From positions 11,396 through 75,395 of the forward strand of contig NZ_AUIV01000022.1 in the NCBI RefSeq assembly GCF_000423885.1: a DNA stretch of 64,000 nt. Reading direction: 5' to 3'. Made by a program: the position numbers and the translations under genes. Positions 53,268-61,499 of the stretch are shown piece by piece (within the stretch, counting starts at the first letter, position 1; every line of letters starts with the position of its first letter). The notes under the pieces were generated by a model that saw only the letters and a list, made by a program, of their open reading frames with translations, was not told the origin of the DNA and made no database searches. Source of the stretch: Thermomonas fusca DSM 15424 (lineage in GTDB: Bacteria; Pseudomonadota; Gammaproteobacteria; Xanthomonadales; Xanthomonadaceae).

Positions 53268-54814
53268 TGAAGGTCCGCGCACAGATCGCGATGGTGCTGA
53301 ACCTGGACAAGTGCATCGGTTGCCACACTTGCTCCATCACCTGCAAGAACGTCTGGACCTCGCGCGAGGGCGTGGAATACGCGTGGTTCAACAACGTCGA
53401 GACCAAGCCCGGCGTCGGCTATCCCAAGGAATGGGAGAACCAGGACAAGTGGAACGGCGGCTGGGTGCGTACCCGTGCCGGCAAGCTGGTGCCGCGCGCC
53501 GGCGGGCGCTGGCGGATGCTTTCGAAGATCTTCGCCAACCCCGACCTGCCGCAGATCGACGACTACTACGAGCCGTTCGACTTCGACTACCAGAATCTGC
53601 ACGAAGCCCCGGATTCCAAGCATCAGCCGACAGCGCGCCCGCGCTCGCTGATCTCGGGCCAGCGCATGCAGAAGATCCACTGGGGCCCGAACTGGGAAGA
53701 AATCCTCGGCACCGAGTTCGCCAAGCGCTCCAAGGACAAGAACTTCGACAACGTGCAGAAAGAAATCTACGGCGCGTTCGAGAAGACCTTCATGATGTAC
53801 CTGCCGCGGCTGTGCGAGCACTGCCTCAACCCGGCCTGCGTCTCGGCCTGCCCGTCGGGCGCGATCTACAAGCGCGAGGAGGACGGCATCGTCCTGATCG
53901 ACCAGGACAAGTGCCGCGGCTGGCGCATGTGCGTGTCGGCCTGCCCGTACAAGAAGATCTACTACAACTGGAAGTCGGGCAAATCCGAGAAGTGCATCTT
54001 CTGCTACCCGCGCATCGAGATGGGCGAGCCTACGGTGTGCTCGGAAACCTGCGTGGGCCGCATCCGCTACCTCGGCGTGCTGCTGTACGACGCCGACCGC
54101 ATCCAGGAAGCCGCCTCGGTGCCGGCCGAGAAGGACCTGTACCAGGCCCACCTGGACATCTTCCTCGACCCCAATGACCCGGCGGTGATCGAGGCCGCGC
54201 GCAAGGAAGGCATCCCCGACAGCTGGCTGGAAGCGGCGGTCAATTCGCCGACCTACAAGCTGGCGATCGACTGGAAGCTGGCGCTGCCGCTGCACCCGGA
54301 ATACCGCACCCTGCCGATGGTCTGGTACGTGCCGCCGCTGTCGCCGATCCAGTCCGCCGCCGAGCGTGGCCGGGTGGGCATGAACGGCGAGCTGCCGGAC
54401 GTGGGTTCGCTGCGCATCCCGGTGCGCTACCTCGCCAACATGCTGACCGCCGGCGACGAAGCGCCGGTGATCCGCGCGCTGGAGCGGATGATGGCGATGC
54501 GCGCCTGGCGCCGTGCCAAGAACGTGGACGGGGTGGAAGACCTGGCGGTGCTGAAGCAGGCCGGGCTGACCGTGGCGCAGGCCGAGGACATGTACCGCTA
54601 CCTCGCCATCGCCAATTACGAGGACCGCTTCGTGATTCCGTCGGCGCACCGCGAGTACGCCAACGACACCTTCGGCGAGCGCGGCGGCTGCGGCTTCTCC
54701 TTCGGCAACGGCTGCAGCGGGGATTCGCCGGCCGACCTGTTCGGCCAGCGCAAGACCACCAGCTACGCGGTGCACCCGAACCGCCAGGAGAAATCGCTCG
54801 AGGTGGTCGAATGA
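53267..54814 (+). CDS. narH: Respiratory nitrate reductase beta subunit NarH
   Basis: Electron-transfer subunit with three [4Fe-4S] clusters and one [3Fe-4S] cluster, 515 residues. Cys groups are in CIGCHTCSITCKNVWT, CEHCLNPACVSACPSG, CRGWRMCVSACPYKK (Trp in place of a Cys, which gives the 3Fe cluster) and CIFCYPR/CSETCVGRIRYLG. The ATG at 53267 has AGGAGG seven bases upstream and overlaps the narG stop. A GTG three bases earlier is in frame but poorly spaced. Confidence 0.98.
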   Translation: MKVRAQIAMVLNLDKCIGCHTCSITCKNVWTSREGVEYAWFNNVETKPGVGYPKEWENQDKWNGGWVRTRAGKLVPRAGGRWRMLSKIFANPDLPQIDDYYEPFDFDYQNLHEAPDSKHQPTARPRSLISGQRMQKIHWGPNWEEILGTEFAKRSKDKNFDNVQKEIYGAFEKTFMMYLPRLCEHCLNPACVSACPSGAIYKREEDGIVLIDQDKCRGWRMCVSACPYKKIYYNWKSGKSEKCIFCYPRIEMGEPTVCSETCVGRIRYLGVLLYDADRIQEAASVPAEKDLYQAHLDIFLDPNDPAVIEAARKEGIPDSWLEAAVNSPTYKLAIDWKLALPLHPEYRTLPMVWYVPPLSPIQSAAERGRVGMNGELPDVGSLRIPVRYLANMLTAGDEAPVIRALERMMAMRAWRRAKNVDGVEDLAVLKQAGLTVAQAEDMYRYLAIANYEDRFVIPSAHREYANDTFGERGGCGFSFGNGCSGDSPADLFGQRKTTSYAVHPNRQEKSLEVVE

Positions 54815-55503
54815 GCCTGCTGAAGCTGGTCGGCGTGCTGCTGGACTACCCGCAGGACGCGCTGTGGCAGCACGGCGATGAGTTGCTGGCGGCCGCGGAA
54901 GACCCGGGCCTGCCGCAGGCGCGGCGCGCGGCGCTGGCCGGCTTCGTGCGCGAGCTGCTGGCCAGCGATCCGCTGGAGGCGCAGGACCGCTGGCTGTCGC
55001 TGTTCGACCGCGGCCGCTCGATGAGCCTGCTGCTGTTCGAACACATCCACGGCGAATCGCGCGATCGCGGGCAGGCGATGGTCGACCTGATCGAGGCCTA
55101 TCGCAAGAACGGCTTCGAGCTGGATGCCAAGGAGTTGCCGGACTACCTGCCGCTGCTGCTGGAATACCTCAGCCTGCGCCCGCAGGAAGAGGCGCGCGAC
55201 TGGCTGCACCACGTCAGCCACATCATCGGCCTGCTGGCCGCGCGCGCCGGCGAGCGCCAGAGCCCGTACGCGCTGCTGCTGGAGCTGCTGGTCGAATACG
55301 CCGAAGGCGGGCTCGACCTCGGCGCCCTGCGCAAGCGCGCCAGCGAAGAGCCGCGCGACGACACCGCCGAAGTGATGGACCGGTTGTGGGAAGAAGAGGC
55401 AGTGCGATTCGGGGCGGAAGCGCCCGGAGAAGACTGCCAGCCGGCAACCCGCTTTCCCTCCCGCGCCGCCACCCCCGCCGCCCCCCGACAGGTGCAGCCA
55501 TGA
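54811..55503 (+). CDS. narJ: Nitrate reductase assembly chaperone NarJ
   Basis: Cytoplasmic chaperone needed for insertion of the molybdenum cofactor and FS0 cluster into NarG. The 230-residue protein has the family features LLDYPQDALWQHGDEL, SLFDRGRSMSLLLFEHIHGE and LPDYLPLLLEYLSLRP. The C-terminal 40 residues are low complexity (Ala/Pro/Arg-rich), slightly longer than usual. Both ends overlap neighbours by four bases, so narH, narJ and narI are coupled. Confidence 0.96.
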   Translation: MSLLKLVGVLLDYPQDALWQHGDELLAAAEDPGLPQARRAALAGFVRELLASDPLEAQDRWLSLFDRGRSMSLLLFEHIHGESRDRGQAMVDLIEAYRKNGFELDAKELPDYLPLLLEYLSLRPQEEARDWLHHVSHIIGLLAARAGERQSPYALLLELLVEYAEGGLDLGALRKRASEEPRDDTAEVMDRLWEEEAVRFGAEAPGEDCQPATRFPSRAATPAAPRQVQP

Positions 55504-56204
55504 ACTATCTCAATACTTTCGCGTTCCAGCTCTATCCGTACATCGCGCTGGCGGTGTTCTTCATCGGCAGCTGGGTGCGCTTCGACCGCTCGATGTACAC
55601 CTGGCGCACCGGCTCCAGCCAGATGCTGTCCGACAAGGGCATGCGGATCGGCAGCAACCTGTTCCACCTCGGCATCCTGGCCATCCTCGGCGGCCACCTG
55701 GTTGGCCTGCTGACCCCGCATGCGCTGTGGGAAGGCCTGATCACCCCGCCGCAGAAGCAGCTGCTGGCGATGGTGGCGGGCGGCGCGTTCGGCCTGGTCT
55801 GCCTGGTCGGAATCGCCATCCTGACCGTGCGTCGGCTGACCAATCCGCGGGTCAAGGCCACCGGCACTACCGGTGACACCGTCATCCTGCTGTTGCTGTT
55901 CGCGCAGCTGCTGCTGGGCCTGTACACCATCGTCGCCTCCACCCACCACATGGACGGCAGCGTGATGATGATGCTGGCCGAATGGGCGCAGCACATCGTC
56001 ACCTTCCGCGGCGGCGCGGCCGAATTCGTGGCGCCGGTGGCCTGGGTCTACAAGGCACACATCTTCCTCGGCTTGACCCTGTTCCTGGTGGCGCCGTTCA
56101 CCCGCCTGGTGCACGTGTGGAGCATCCCGGTCAGCTACCTGTGGCGTCCTTACCAGGTGGTGCGTCGCCGCCAGCCGGCGCTGCGCTACGGGCCGAGGGC
56201 ATAA
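55500..56204 (+). CDS. narI: Respiratory nitrate reductase gamma subunit NarI
   Basis: Membrane cytochrome b subunit that oxidises quinol and passes electrons to NarH. The 234-residue protein has five helices. Heme-ligand histidines are found in NLFHLGILAILGGHLVGLL and in KAHIFLGLTLFLVAPFTRLVHVW, split across the last helices. The start MNYLNTFAFQLYPYIALAVF is typical. The ATG overlaps the narJ stop. Confidence 0.97.
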   Translation: MNYLNTFAFQLYPYIALAVFFIGSWVRFDRSMYTWRTGSSQMLSDKGMRIGSNLFHLGILAILGGHLVGLLTPHALWEGLITPPQKQLLAMVAGGAFGLVCLVGIAILTVRRLTNPRVKATGTTGDTVILLLLFAQLLLGLYTIVASTHHMDGSVMMMLAEWAQHIVTFRGGAAEFVAPVAWVYKAHIFLGLTLFLVAPFTRLVHVWSIPVSYLWRPYQVVRRRQPALRYGPRA

Positions 56205-56207
56205 GCG

Positions 56208-57113
56208 ATGGGCGAGAGCAAGCCGCGGCGCGAACTGCCGATCACCGTCATCGACAGCGGCAAGTCGGTGACCGAGGAGGCGCATGCGCACCACCACGAC
56301 CATGCCGACGAGGGCCCGCGTTCGCTGGGCCAGGCGGCGCCGAGCTGGCTGTTCGTCGGCGACGTGGCAATCAGCGAGGCGGAGATCGCGCGCGAGATGC
56401 AGTTCCATCGCGCGATGACCCCGGAACGCTCGCGCGCCGACGCGGCGCGTGCGCTGGTGGTGCGCGAGCTGCTGCGGCAGGAAACCGCACGGCTGGGCCT
56501 GCAGGACGCCGTGCAGCCGGTTGGCGGCGAGGCGGTCGAGGAAGCCTGCATCCGGGTCCTGCTGGAGCAGGAGATCGAAAACCGGGTACCGACTGAAGAC
56601 GACTGCCGCCGCTACTACGCGCAGAACCCGGAGCGCTTCCACGCGCCGGATCGCATTTGCGTGCGCCACATCCTGCTGGGTGCGGCGGTCGATGACGTCG
56701 GCGGCCGTTTCGCTGCGCGCGAGCAGGCGGAAAAACTCATCGCCGAGCTGAAGGCGCAGCCGCACCTGTTCGCCGACTTCGTCATGCGCCATTCCGACTG
56801 CCCGTCGAAGGACGAGGGCGGCGAGTTGGGCTGGCTGGAACGTGGTCAGACCACGCCGGAATTCGATCGCCAGGTATTCCGCCTGCGCGTCGGGCTGGCG
56901 GCGTTCCCGGTGGAGTCGCGCTGGGGTTACCACGTGGTCAGCGTGGACGCGATCGAAAGCGGCGAGGAACTTGCGTTCGATCAAGTCCACCAGCGCATTT
57001 CCGACTATCTTGAGCTGCAGGTCCGCCAGCGCGAACTCCAGCAGTATCTGCAGGGATTGCAGGAGCGCTACGAGGTTCGCGGGCTGGATGCCATCGAAGC
57101 CGAAACGGCCTGA
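56208..57113 (+). CDS. Parvulin-type peptidyl-prolyl isomerase in the nar operon
   Basis: PpiC/NifM-like protein of 301 residues, encoded three bases after narI. The parvulin domain spans about residues 145-245 (ICVRHILLGAAVDD, SDCPSKDEGGELGWLERGQT, AFPVESRWGYHVVSVD). There is no signal peptide, so it should be cytoplasmic, unlike SurA. An N-terminal cluster (HAHHHDH at 26-32) is unusual. Similar genes follow narI in several betaproteobacteria and xanthomonads, suggesting a part in nitrate reductase maturation, which is not proven here. Confidence 0.88.
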   Translation: MGESKPRRELPITVIDSGKSVTEEAHAHHHDHADEGPRSLGQAAPSWLFVGDVAISEAEIAREMQFHRAMTPERSRADAARALVVRELLRQETARLGLQDAVQPVGGEAVEEACIRVLLEQEIENRVPTEDDCRRYYAQNPERFHAPDRICVRHILLGAAVDDVGGRFAAREQAEKLIAELKAQPHLFADFVMRHSDCPSKDEGGELGWLERGQTTPEFDRQVFRLRVGLAAFPVESRWGYHVVSVDAIESGEELAFDQVHQRISDYLELQVRQRELQQYLQGLQERYEVRGLDAIEAETA

Positions 57114-57171
57114 TTGCACGCAAGGGTCGCCACGGCACCACGAGTTTTCCAACCTCGACCGGAAGTGACCC

Positions 57172-58485
57172 ATGCAAGACCTTTCGCAAGTCAGCGGCGC
57201 CCGCCAGCAGCGGGCGCTGTGGCTGAGCACGTTTGCCTTCACCACGTGCTTCGCCGTCTGGATGATCTTTTCGATCATCGGCATCCAGATCAAGAAAGAC
57301 CTGGGCCTCAATGACACCCAATTCGGCCTGCTGATCGCAACGCCGGTGCTCAGCGGGTCGCTGCTGCGAATCTTCCTCGGCGTCTGGGCCGACCAGTTCG
57401 GCGGGCGCAAGGTGCTGACCGGGGTGATGCTGGCCGGTGCGGTTGCCACGTGGCTGCTGACCCATGCGCAGACCTATCCGCAGTTCCTGCTGGCGGCGCT
57501 GGGCGTGGGTATCGCCGGCAGCTCGTTCTCGGTCGGCGTGGCCTACGTCTCGAAGTGGTTCCCGGCGGAGAAGCAGGGAACCGCGCTGGGGGTTTTCGGC
57601 GCCGGCAACATCGGTTCCGCGGTCACCAAGCTGCTGGCGCCGATGGTGATGGTGGCGGCGGGTTGGACGATGGTGGCCAAGGTGTGGGCGGTAGGGCTGG
57701 CGGTGGCGGCGATCCTGTATTTCCTGTTCTCGCAGGAAGATCCGTCGCTGGAGCAGCGCCGCAAGTCCGGCGTCAAGCCGATGCCGTTCCGCGAGCAGAT
57801 GGCGCCGCTGAAGAACCTGCAGGTCTGGCGCTTCGCGCTGTACTACTTCTTCGTGTTCGGCGGTTTCGTCGCGCTGGCGCTGTGGCTGCCGCGCTACCTG
57901 ATCGGCGCCTACGGCATGGACGTGAAGACCGCCGGCGTGCTGGCTGCGTGCTACTCGATCCCGGCCAGCCTGTTCCGCGTGGTCGGTGGCTGGATGTCGG
58001 ATCGGCTGGGCGCGCGCAAGGTGATGTACTGGACCTTCAGCGTCTCGGTGGTCTGCTGCTTCCTGCTGGCCTACCCGGACACGCAGTACGTGGTGAAGGG
58101 CATCCAGGGCGACATCAGCTTCCATCTGGCCATCGGGCTGGTGCCGTTCACCATGCTGGTGTTCGTGCTCGGCTTCTTCATGTCGCTGGGCAAGGCGGCG
58201 GTGTACAAGCACATCCCCGTGTACTACCCGCAGTACGTCGGCTCGGTGGGCGGCGTGGTCGGCATGATCGGCGGCCTGGGCGGTTTCATCCTGCCGATCG
58301 CCTTCGGCGCGCTCAACGACCTGACCGGCATCTGGACCAGCTGCTTCATGCTGCTGTTCGTCGTGGTGGGCAGCGCACTGGCATGGATGCACTTCGCCAT
58401 CCGCCGGATGGAGCGCAGCAAGTTCCCGCAGCTGGATCGCGAGACCGACCTGCCGGAAATCATCAACGCCCAGGCGGGTCGCTGA
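57172..58485 (+). CDS. narK1: Nitrate/proton symporter, NarK1 type
   Basis: Second MFS nitrate transporter, 437 residues and 12 helices. It is of the NarK1 type: KKDLGLNDTQFGLLIATPVL, RIFLGVWADQFGGRKVLTG, and GVFGAGNIGSAVTKLLAPMV-like VFGAGNIGSAVTKLLAPM. NarK1-type carriers import nitrate with protons, while the operon's first carrier is of the antiporter type. The pair thus allows start-up uptake and steady-state exchange. The gene is last in the nar operon, 58 bases after the isomerase gene. Confidence 0.93.
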   Translation: MQDLSQVSGARQQRALWLSTFAFTTCFAVWMIFSIIGIQIKKDLGLNDTQFGLLIATPVLSGSLLRIFLGVWADQFGGRKVLTGVMLAGAVATWLLTHAQTYPQFLLAALGVGIAGSSFSVGVAYVSKWFPAEKQGTALGVFGAGNIGSAVTKLLAPMVMVAAGWTMVAKVWAVGLAVAAILYFLFSQEDPSLEQRRKSGVKPMPFREQMAPLKNLQVWRFALYYFFVFGGFVALALWLPRYLIGAYGMDVKTAGVLAACYSIPASLFRVVGGWMSDRLGARKVMYWTFSVSVVCCFLLAYPDTQYVVKGIQGDISFHLAIGLVPFTMLVFVLGFFMSLGKAAVYKHIPVYYPQYVGSVGGVVGMIGGLGGFILPIAFGALNDLTGIWTSCFMLLFVVVGSALAWMHFAIRRMERSKFPQLDRETDLPEIINAQAGR

Positions 58486-58498
58486 GGTTCGAGCATGG

Positions 58499-58525
58499 CG
58501 CCGCCGCGGCGATGACGCGGCGGCG
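58499..58525. terminator. GC-rich hairpin between narK1 and the TDT remnant
   Basis: A perfect ten-base stem CGCCGCCGCG / CGCGGCGGCG with a seven-base loop lies 13 bases after narK1. No T run follows on the plus strand, so it may stabilise the 3' end or act with Rho rather than be a strong intrinsic terminator. Confidence 0.4.
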
Positions 58526-58531
58526 GCGGCT

Positions 58532-58764
58532 TCAACCGGCGCCTGCTGTCCGCCACTGCCGATGCAGGGCGCGCAGCTGGCCGCTGAACAGCAGTACCCA
58601 CGCGGTCAGGCCGACGCCGAACATCACCTGCGGCAGCGGATGCAGGAAGCCCAGCTCCATCGCCTGCATCATCCGCAGGGTGCTGGCCGCGTACATGCCC
58701 AGCGGGAACACCGCGCCCCAGTACATCGGGTCGTAGCTGAAGGGAAACCGGCGCACGCCGTGGC
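58532..58764 (-). pseudogene. C-terminal remnant of a TDT-family (TehA-like) transporter, cut by the transposon
   Basis: Only the last approximately 76 residues remain: RRFPFSYDPMYWGAVFPLGM, then YAASTLRMMQAMELGFLHPL and a final helix GVGLTAWVLLFSGQLRALH. The FSYDPMYWGAVFPLGMY pattern is typical of the tellurite-resistance/C4-dicarboxylate (TDT) transporter family, usually over 300 residues. The frame continues straight into the terminal inverted repeat at 58765, so the gene was broken by the transposon. Its 5' part should lie beyond the element's far end, outside the window. Confidence 0.85.
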
Positions 58765-58789
58765 TGTCATTTTCAGAAGACGACTGCAC
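58765..58789 (+). repeat. Left terminal inverted repeat of the Tn402-type element
   Basis: The 25 bases start TGTCATTTTCAGAAGACGAC and end TGCAC, the canonical Tn5053/Tn402 end. TniA would bind here. Additional TGCACCA-containing segments further in (58882-58892 region) may be inner TniA-binding repeats. Confidence 0.92.
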
Positions 58790-58826
58790 CATTCAGCGCG
58801 GTTTGAAGCCTGTTGTGCATACGGCT

Positions 58827-58846
58827 CCTGATAACCCGATATCAGG
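58827..58846. repeat. Palindrome ahead of tniA
   Basis: CCTGATA and TATCAGG form a perfect seven-base inverted repeat with a six-base loop (ACCCGA), between the terminal repeat and tniA. It may be a regulatory site or hairpin limiting read-in transcription from outside; this is inferred. Confidence 0.5.
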
Positions 58847-58905
58847 ATTCCTCTGCACAAAACTCGTCTATGCTCAATACTCGTGTGCACCAAAGCGAGG
58901 TGAGC

Positions 58906-60588
58906 ATGGCGACCGATACCGCACCGATTACCGAGCACGGCGTGGCCACCCTGCCAGAACAGGCATGGGAGCGTGCGCGTCGTCGTGCGGAGATCATTGG
59001 GCCGTTGGCGCAGTCGGAGACGGTTGGGCATGAAGCGGCCGACGCGGCAGCCCAGGCATTGGGGCTGTCCCGGCGGCAGGTCTACGTCCTGATCCGCCGT
59101 GCCCGGCTAGGTTCGGGGCTGGTCACTGACTTGGCTCTTGGGCAGTCGAGCGGTGGCAAAGGTAAAGGCCGCTTGCCGGAGTCGGTCGAACGAATCATCC
59201 GCGAGTTACTGCAAAAGCGCTTCCTGACCAAGCAGAAGCGTAGCTTGGCGGCGTTCCACCGCGAAGTTGTGCGGGCGTGCAAGCTGCAAAAGCTGCGGGT
59301 GCCGGCGCGCAACACGGTGGCACTGCGGATCGCCGGCCTCGATCCGCGCGAGGTCACTCACCGCCGGGAAGGACAAGATGCCGCCCGCGACCTGCAAGGT
59401 GTTGGTGGTGTTCCGCCACCCGTCTCCGCGCCGCTGGAGCAGGTGCAGATCGACCACACAGTCATCGACCTGATCGTGGTGGACGAGCGCGACCGGCAAC
59501 CGATTGGCCGTCCGTACCTGACCCTCGCCATCGACGTATTCACCCGCTGCGTGGTTGGCATGGTCGTTACGCTGGAAGCCCCGTCCGCCGTCTCGGTCGG
59601 CTTGTGCTTGGTGCATGCCGCCTGCGACAAGCGCCCTTGGTTGGAAGGGTTGAACGTAGAGATGGATTGGCCGATGAGCGGCAAGCCCAGACTGCTCTAC
59701 TTGGACAACGCGGCTGAGTTCAAGAGCGAGGCGCTGCGCCGTGGCTGCGAGCAGCATGGCATCCGGTTGGACTATCGCCCGCTCGGGCAGCCGCACTACG
59801 GCGGTATCGTGGAACGGATCATCGGCACGGCGATGCAGATGATCCACGACGAATTGCCGGGGACGACCTTCTCCAATCCTGACCAGCGCGGGGAATACGC
59901 CTCCGAGAAGATGGCCGCCCTGACACTGCGCGAGCTGGAGCGCTGGCTCACATTGGCGGTCGGCACCTATCACGGCTCTGTGCACAACGGCCTGCTCCAA
60001 CCGCCGGCCGCGCGCTGGGCCGAAGCTATCACGCGGACCGGCGTGCCAACCGTCATCACTCGCGCTACGGCTTTTCTGGTCGATTTTCTGCCCATCATCC
60101 GCCGCACGCTGACCCGCACCGGCTTCGTCATCGACCACATCCACTACTACGCCGATGCGCTCAAGCCGTGGATAGCTCGGCGGGACCGCTTGCCTGCGTT
60201 CCTGATCCGGCGCGACCCGCGCGACATCAGCCGCATATGGGTGCTGGAACCAGAGGGGCAGCACTACCTGGAAATTCCCTACCGTACCTTGTCGCACCCG
60301 GCTGTCACCCTCTGGGAACAACGACAGGCGCTGGCGAAATTGCGGCAGCAAGGGCGCGAACAGGTGGATGAGTCGGCGTTGTTCCGCATGATCGGCCAGA
60401 TGCGCGAAATCATTACCACCGCGCAGAAGGCTACGCGCAAGGCGCGGCGCGACGCGGATCGACGCCAGCATCTCAAGGCAACGGCACCGCCTGTCAAAAC
60501 CACGCCACCACCGGGCGCTGACATGGATGGGCAGCAGGCAGACAACCAGTTGCCGGCCAAACCGTTCGACCAGATTGAGGAGTGGTAG
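58906..60588 (+). CDS. tniA: Transposase TniA
   Basis: DDE-type transposase of the Tn7/Mu/Tn402 group, 560 residues. The catalytic triad is visible at VQIDHTVIDLIVVDERDR (first Asp), LLYLDNAAEFKSEALRRG (second Asp) and HYGGIVERIIGTAMQMI (Glu). A helix-turn-helix for end binding lies near AAQALGLSRRQVYVLIRRAR. The ATG at 58906 follows GCGAGG. The sequence looks intact and the tail AKPFDQIEEW matches TniA of Tn5053. Confidence 0.96.
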   Translation: MATDTAPITEHGVATLPEQAWERARRRAEIIGPLAQSETVGHEAADAAAQALGLSRRQVYVLIRRARLGSGLVTDLALGQSSGGKGKGRLPESVERIIRELLQKRFLTKQKRSLAAFHREVVRACKLQKLRVPARNTVALRIAGLDPREVTHRREGQDAARDLQGVGGVPPPVSAPLEQVQIDHTVIDLIVVDERDRQPIGRPYLTLAIDVFTRCVVGMVVTLEAPSAVSVGLCLVHAACDKRPWLEGLNVEMDWPMSGKPRLLYLDNAAEFKSEALRRGCEQHGIRLDYRPLGQPHYGGIVERIIGTAMQMIHDELPGTTFSNPDQRGEYASEKMAALTLRELERWLTLAVGTYHGSVHNGLLQPPAARWAEAITRTGVPTVITRATAFLVDFLPIIRRTLTRTGFVIDHIHYYADALKPWIARRDRLPAFLIRRDPRDISRIWVLEPEGQHYLEIPYRTLSHPAVTLWEQRQALAKLRQQGREQVDESALFRMIGQMREIITTAQKATRKARRDADRRQHLKATAPPVKTTPPPGADMDGQQADNQLPAKPFDQIEEW

Positions 60589-60590
60589 CC

Positions 60591-61499
60591 GTGGAAGAAT
60601 ATCCCATCATCGACTTGTCCCACCTGCTGCCGGCGGCCCAGGGCTTGGCCCGTCTCCCGGCGGACGAACGCATCCATCGCCTTCGCGCCGACCGCTGGAT
60701 CGGCTATCCGCGAGCAGTCGAGGCGCTGAACCGGCTGGAAACCCTGTATGCGTGGCCAAACAAGCAACGCATGCCCAACCTGCTGCTGGTAGGCCCGACC
60801 AACAACGGCAAGTCGATGATCGTCGAGAAGTTCCGGCGCACGCATCCGGCCAGAGCCGACGCCGACCAGGAGCACATTCCGGTACTGGTCGTGCAGATGC
60901 CATCCGAACCGTCGGTAATCCGCTTCTACGTCGCGCTGCTCGCGGCGATGGGTGCGCCATTGCGACCGCGCCCACGGCTGCCAGAAATGGAACAACTGGC
61001 GCTGGCACTGCTGCGCAAGGTCGGCGTGCGCATGCTGGTGATCGACGAGTTGCACAACGTCTTGGCCGGTAACAGCGTCAATCGCCGGGAATTCCTCAAT
61101 CTCCTGCGCTTCCTCGGCAATGAACTGCGCATCCCACTGGTCGGGGTCGGCACGCGCGACGCCTACCTGGCCATCCGCTCCGATGACCAGTTGGAAAATC
61201 GCTTCGAGCCGATGATGCTGCCGGTATGGGAGGCCAATCACGATTGCTGCTCACTGCTGGCCAGTTTCGCCGCTTCGCTTCCACTGCGGCGACCCTCGTC
61301 GATTGCCACGCTGGACATGGCCCGCTACCTGCTCACACGCAGCGAGGGCACCATAGGCGAACTGGCGCACTTGCTGATGGCGGCGGCCATCGTCGCCGTG
61401 GAGAGCGGAGAGGAAGCGATCAACCACCGCACGCTCAGCATGGCCGACTACACCGGCCCCAGCGAGCGGCGGCGGCAATTCGAGCGGGAACTGATGTGA
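60591..61499 (+). CDS. tniB: Transposition AAA+ ATPase TniB
   Basis: ATP-dependent target-selection partner of TniA, 302 residues, related to TnsC/MuB. Walker A is LLLVGPTNNGKSMIVEKF and Walker B is MLVIDELHNVLAG; sensor region LVGVGTRDAYLAIRSDDQ. The start is GTG at 60591 with GAGGAG eight bases upstream and gives EEYPIIDLSHLLPAAQG. It follows tniA by two bases and overlaps tniQ by four. Confidence 0.95.
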   Translation: MEEYPIIDLSHLLPAAQGLARLPADERIHRLRADRWIGYPRAVEALNRLETLYAWPNKQRMPNLLLVGPTNNGKSMIVEKFRRTHPARADADQEHIPVLVVQMPSEPSVIRFYVALLAAMGAPLRPRPRLPEMEQLALALLRKVGVRMLVIDELHNVLAGNSVNRREFLNLLRFLGNELRIPLVGVGTRDAYLAIRSDDQLENRFEPMMLPVWEANHDCCSLLASFAASLPLRRPSSIATLDMARYLLTRSEGTIGELAHLLMAAAIVAVESGEEAINHRTLSMADYTGPSERRRQFERELM

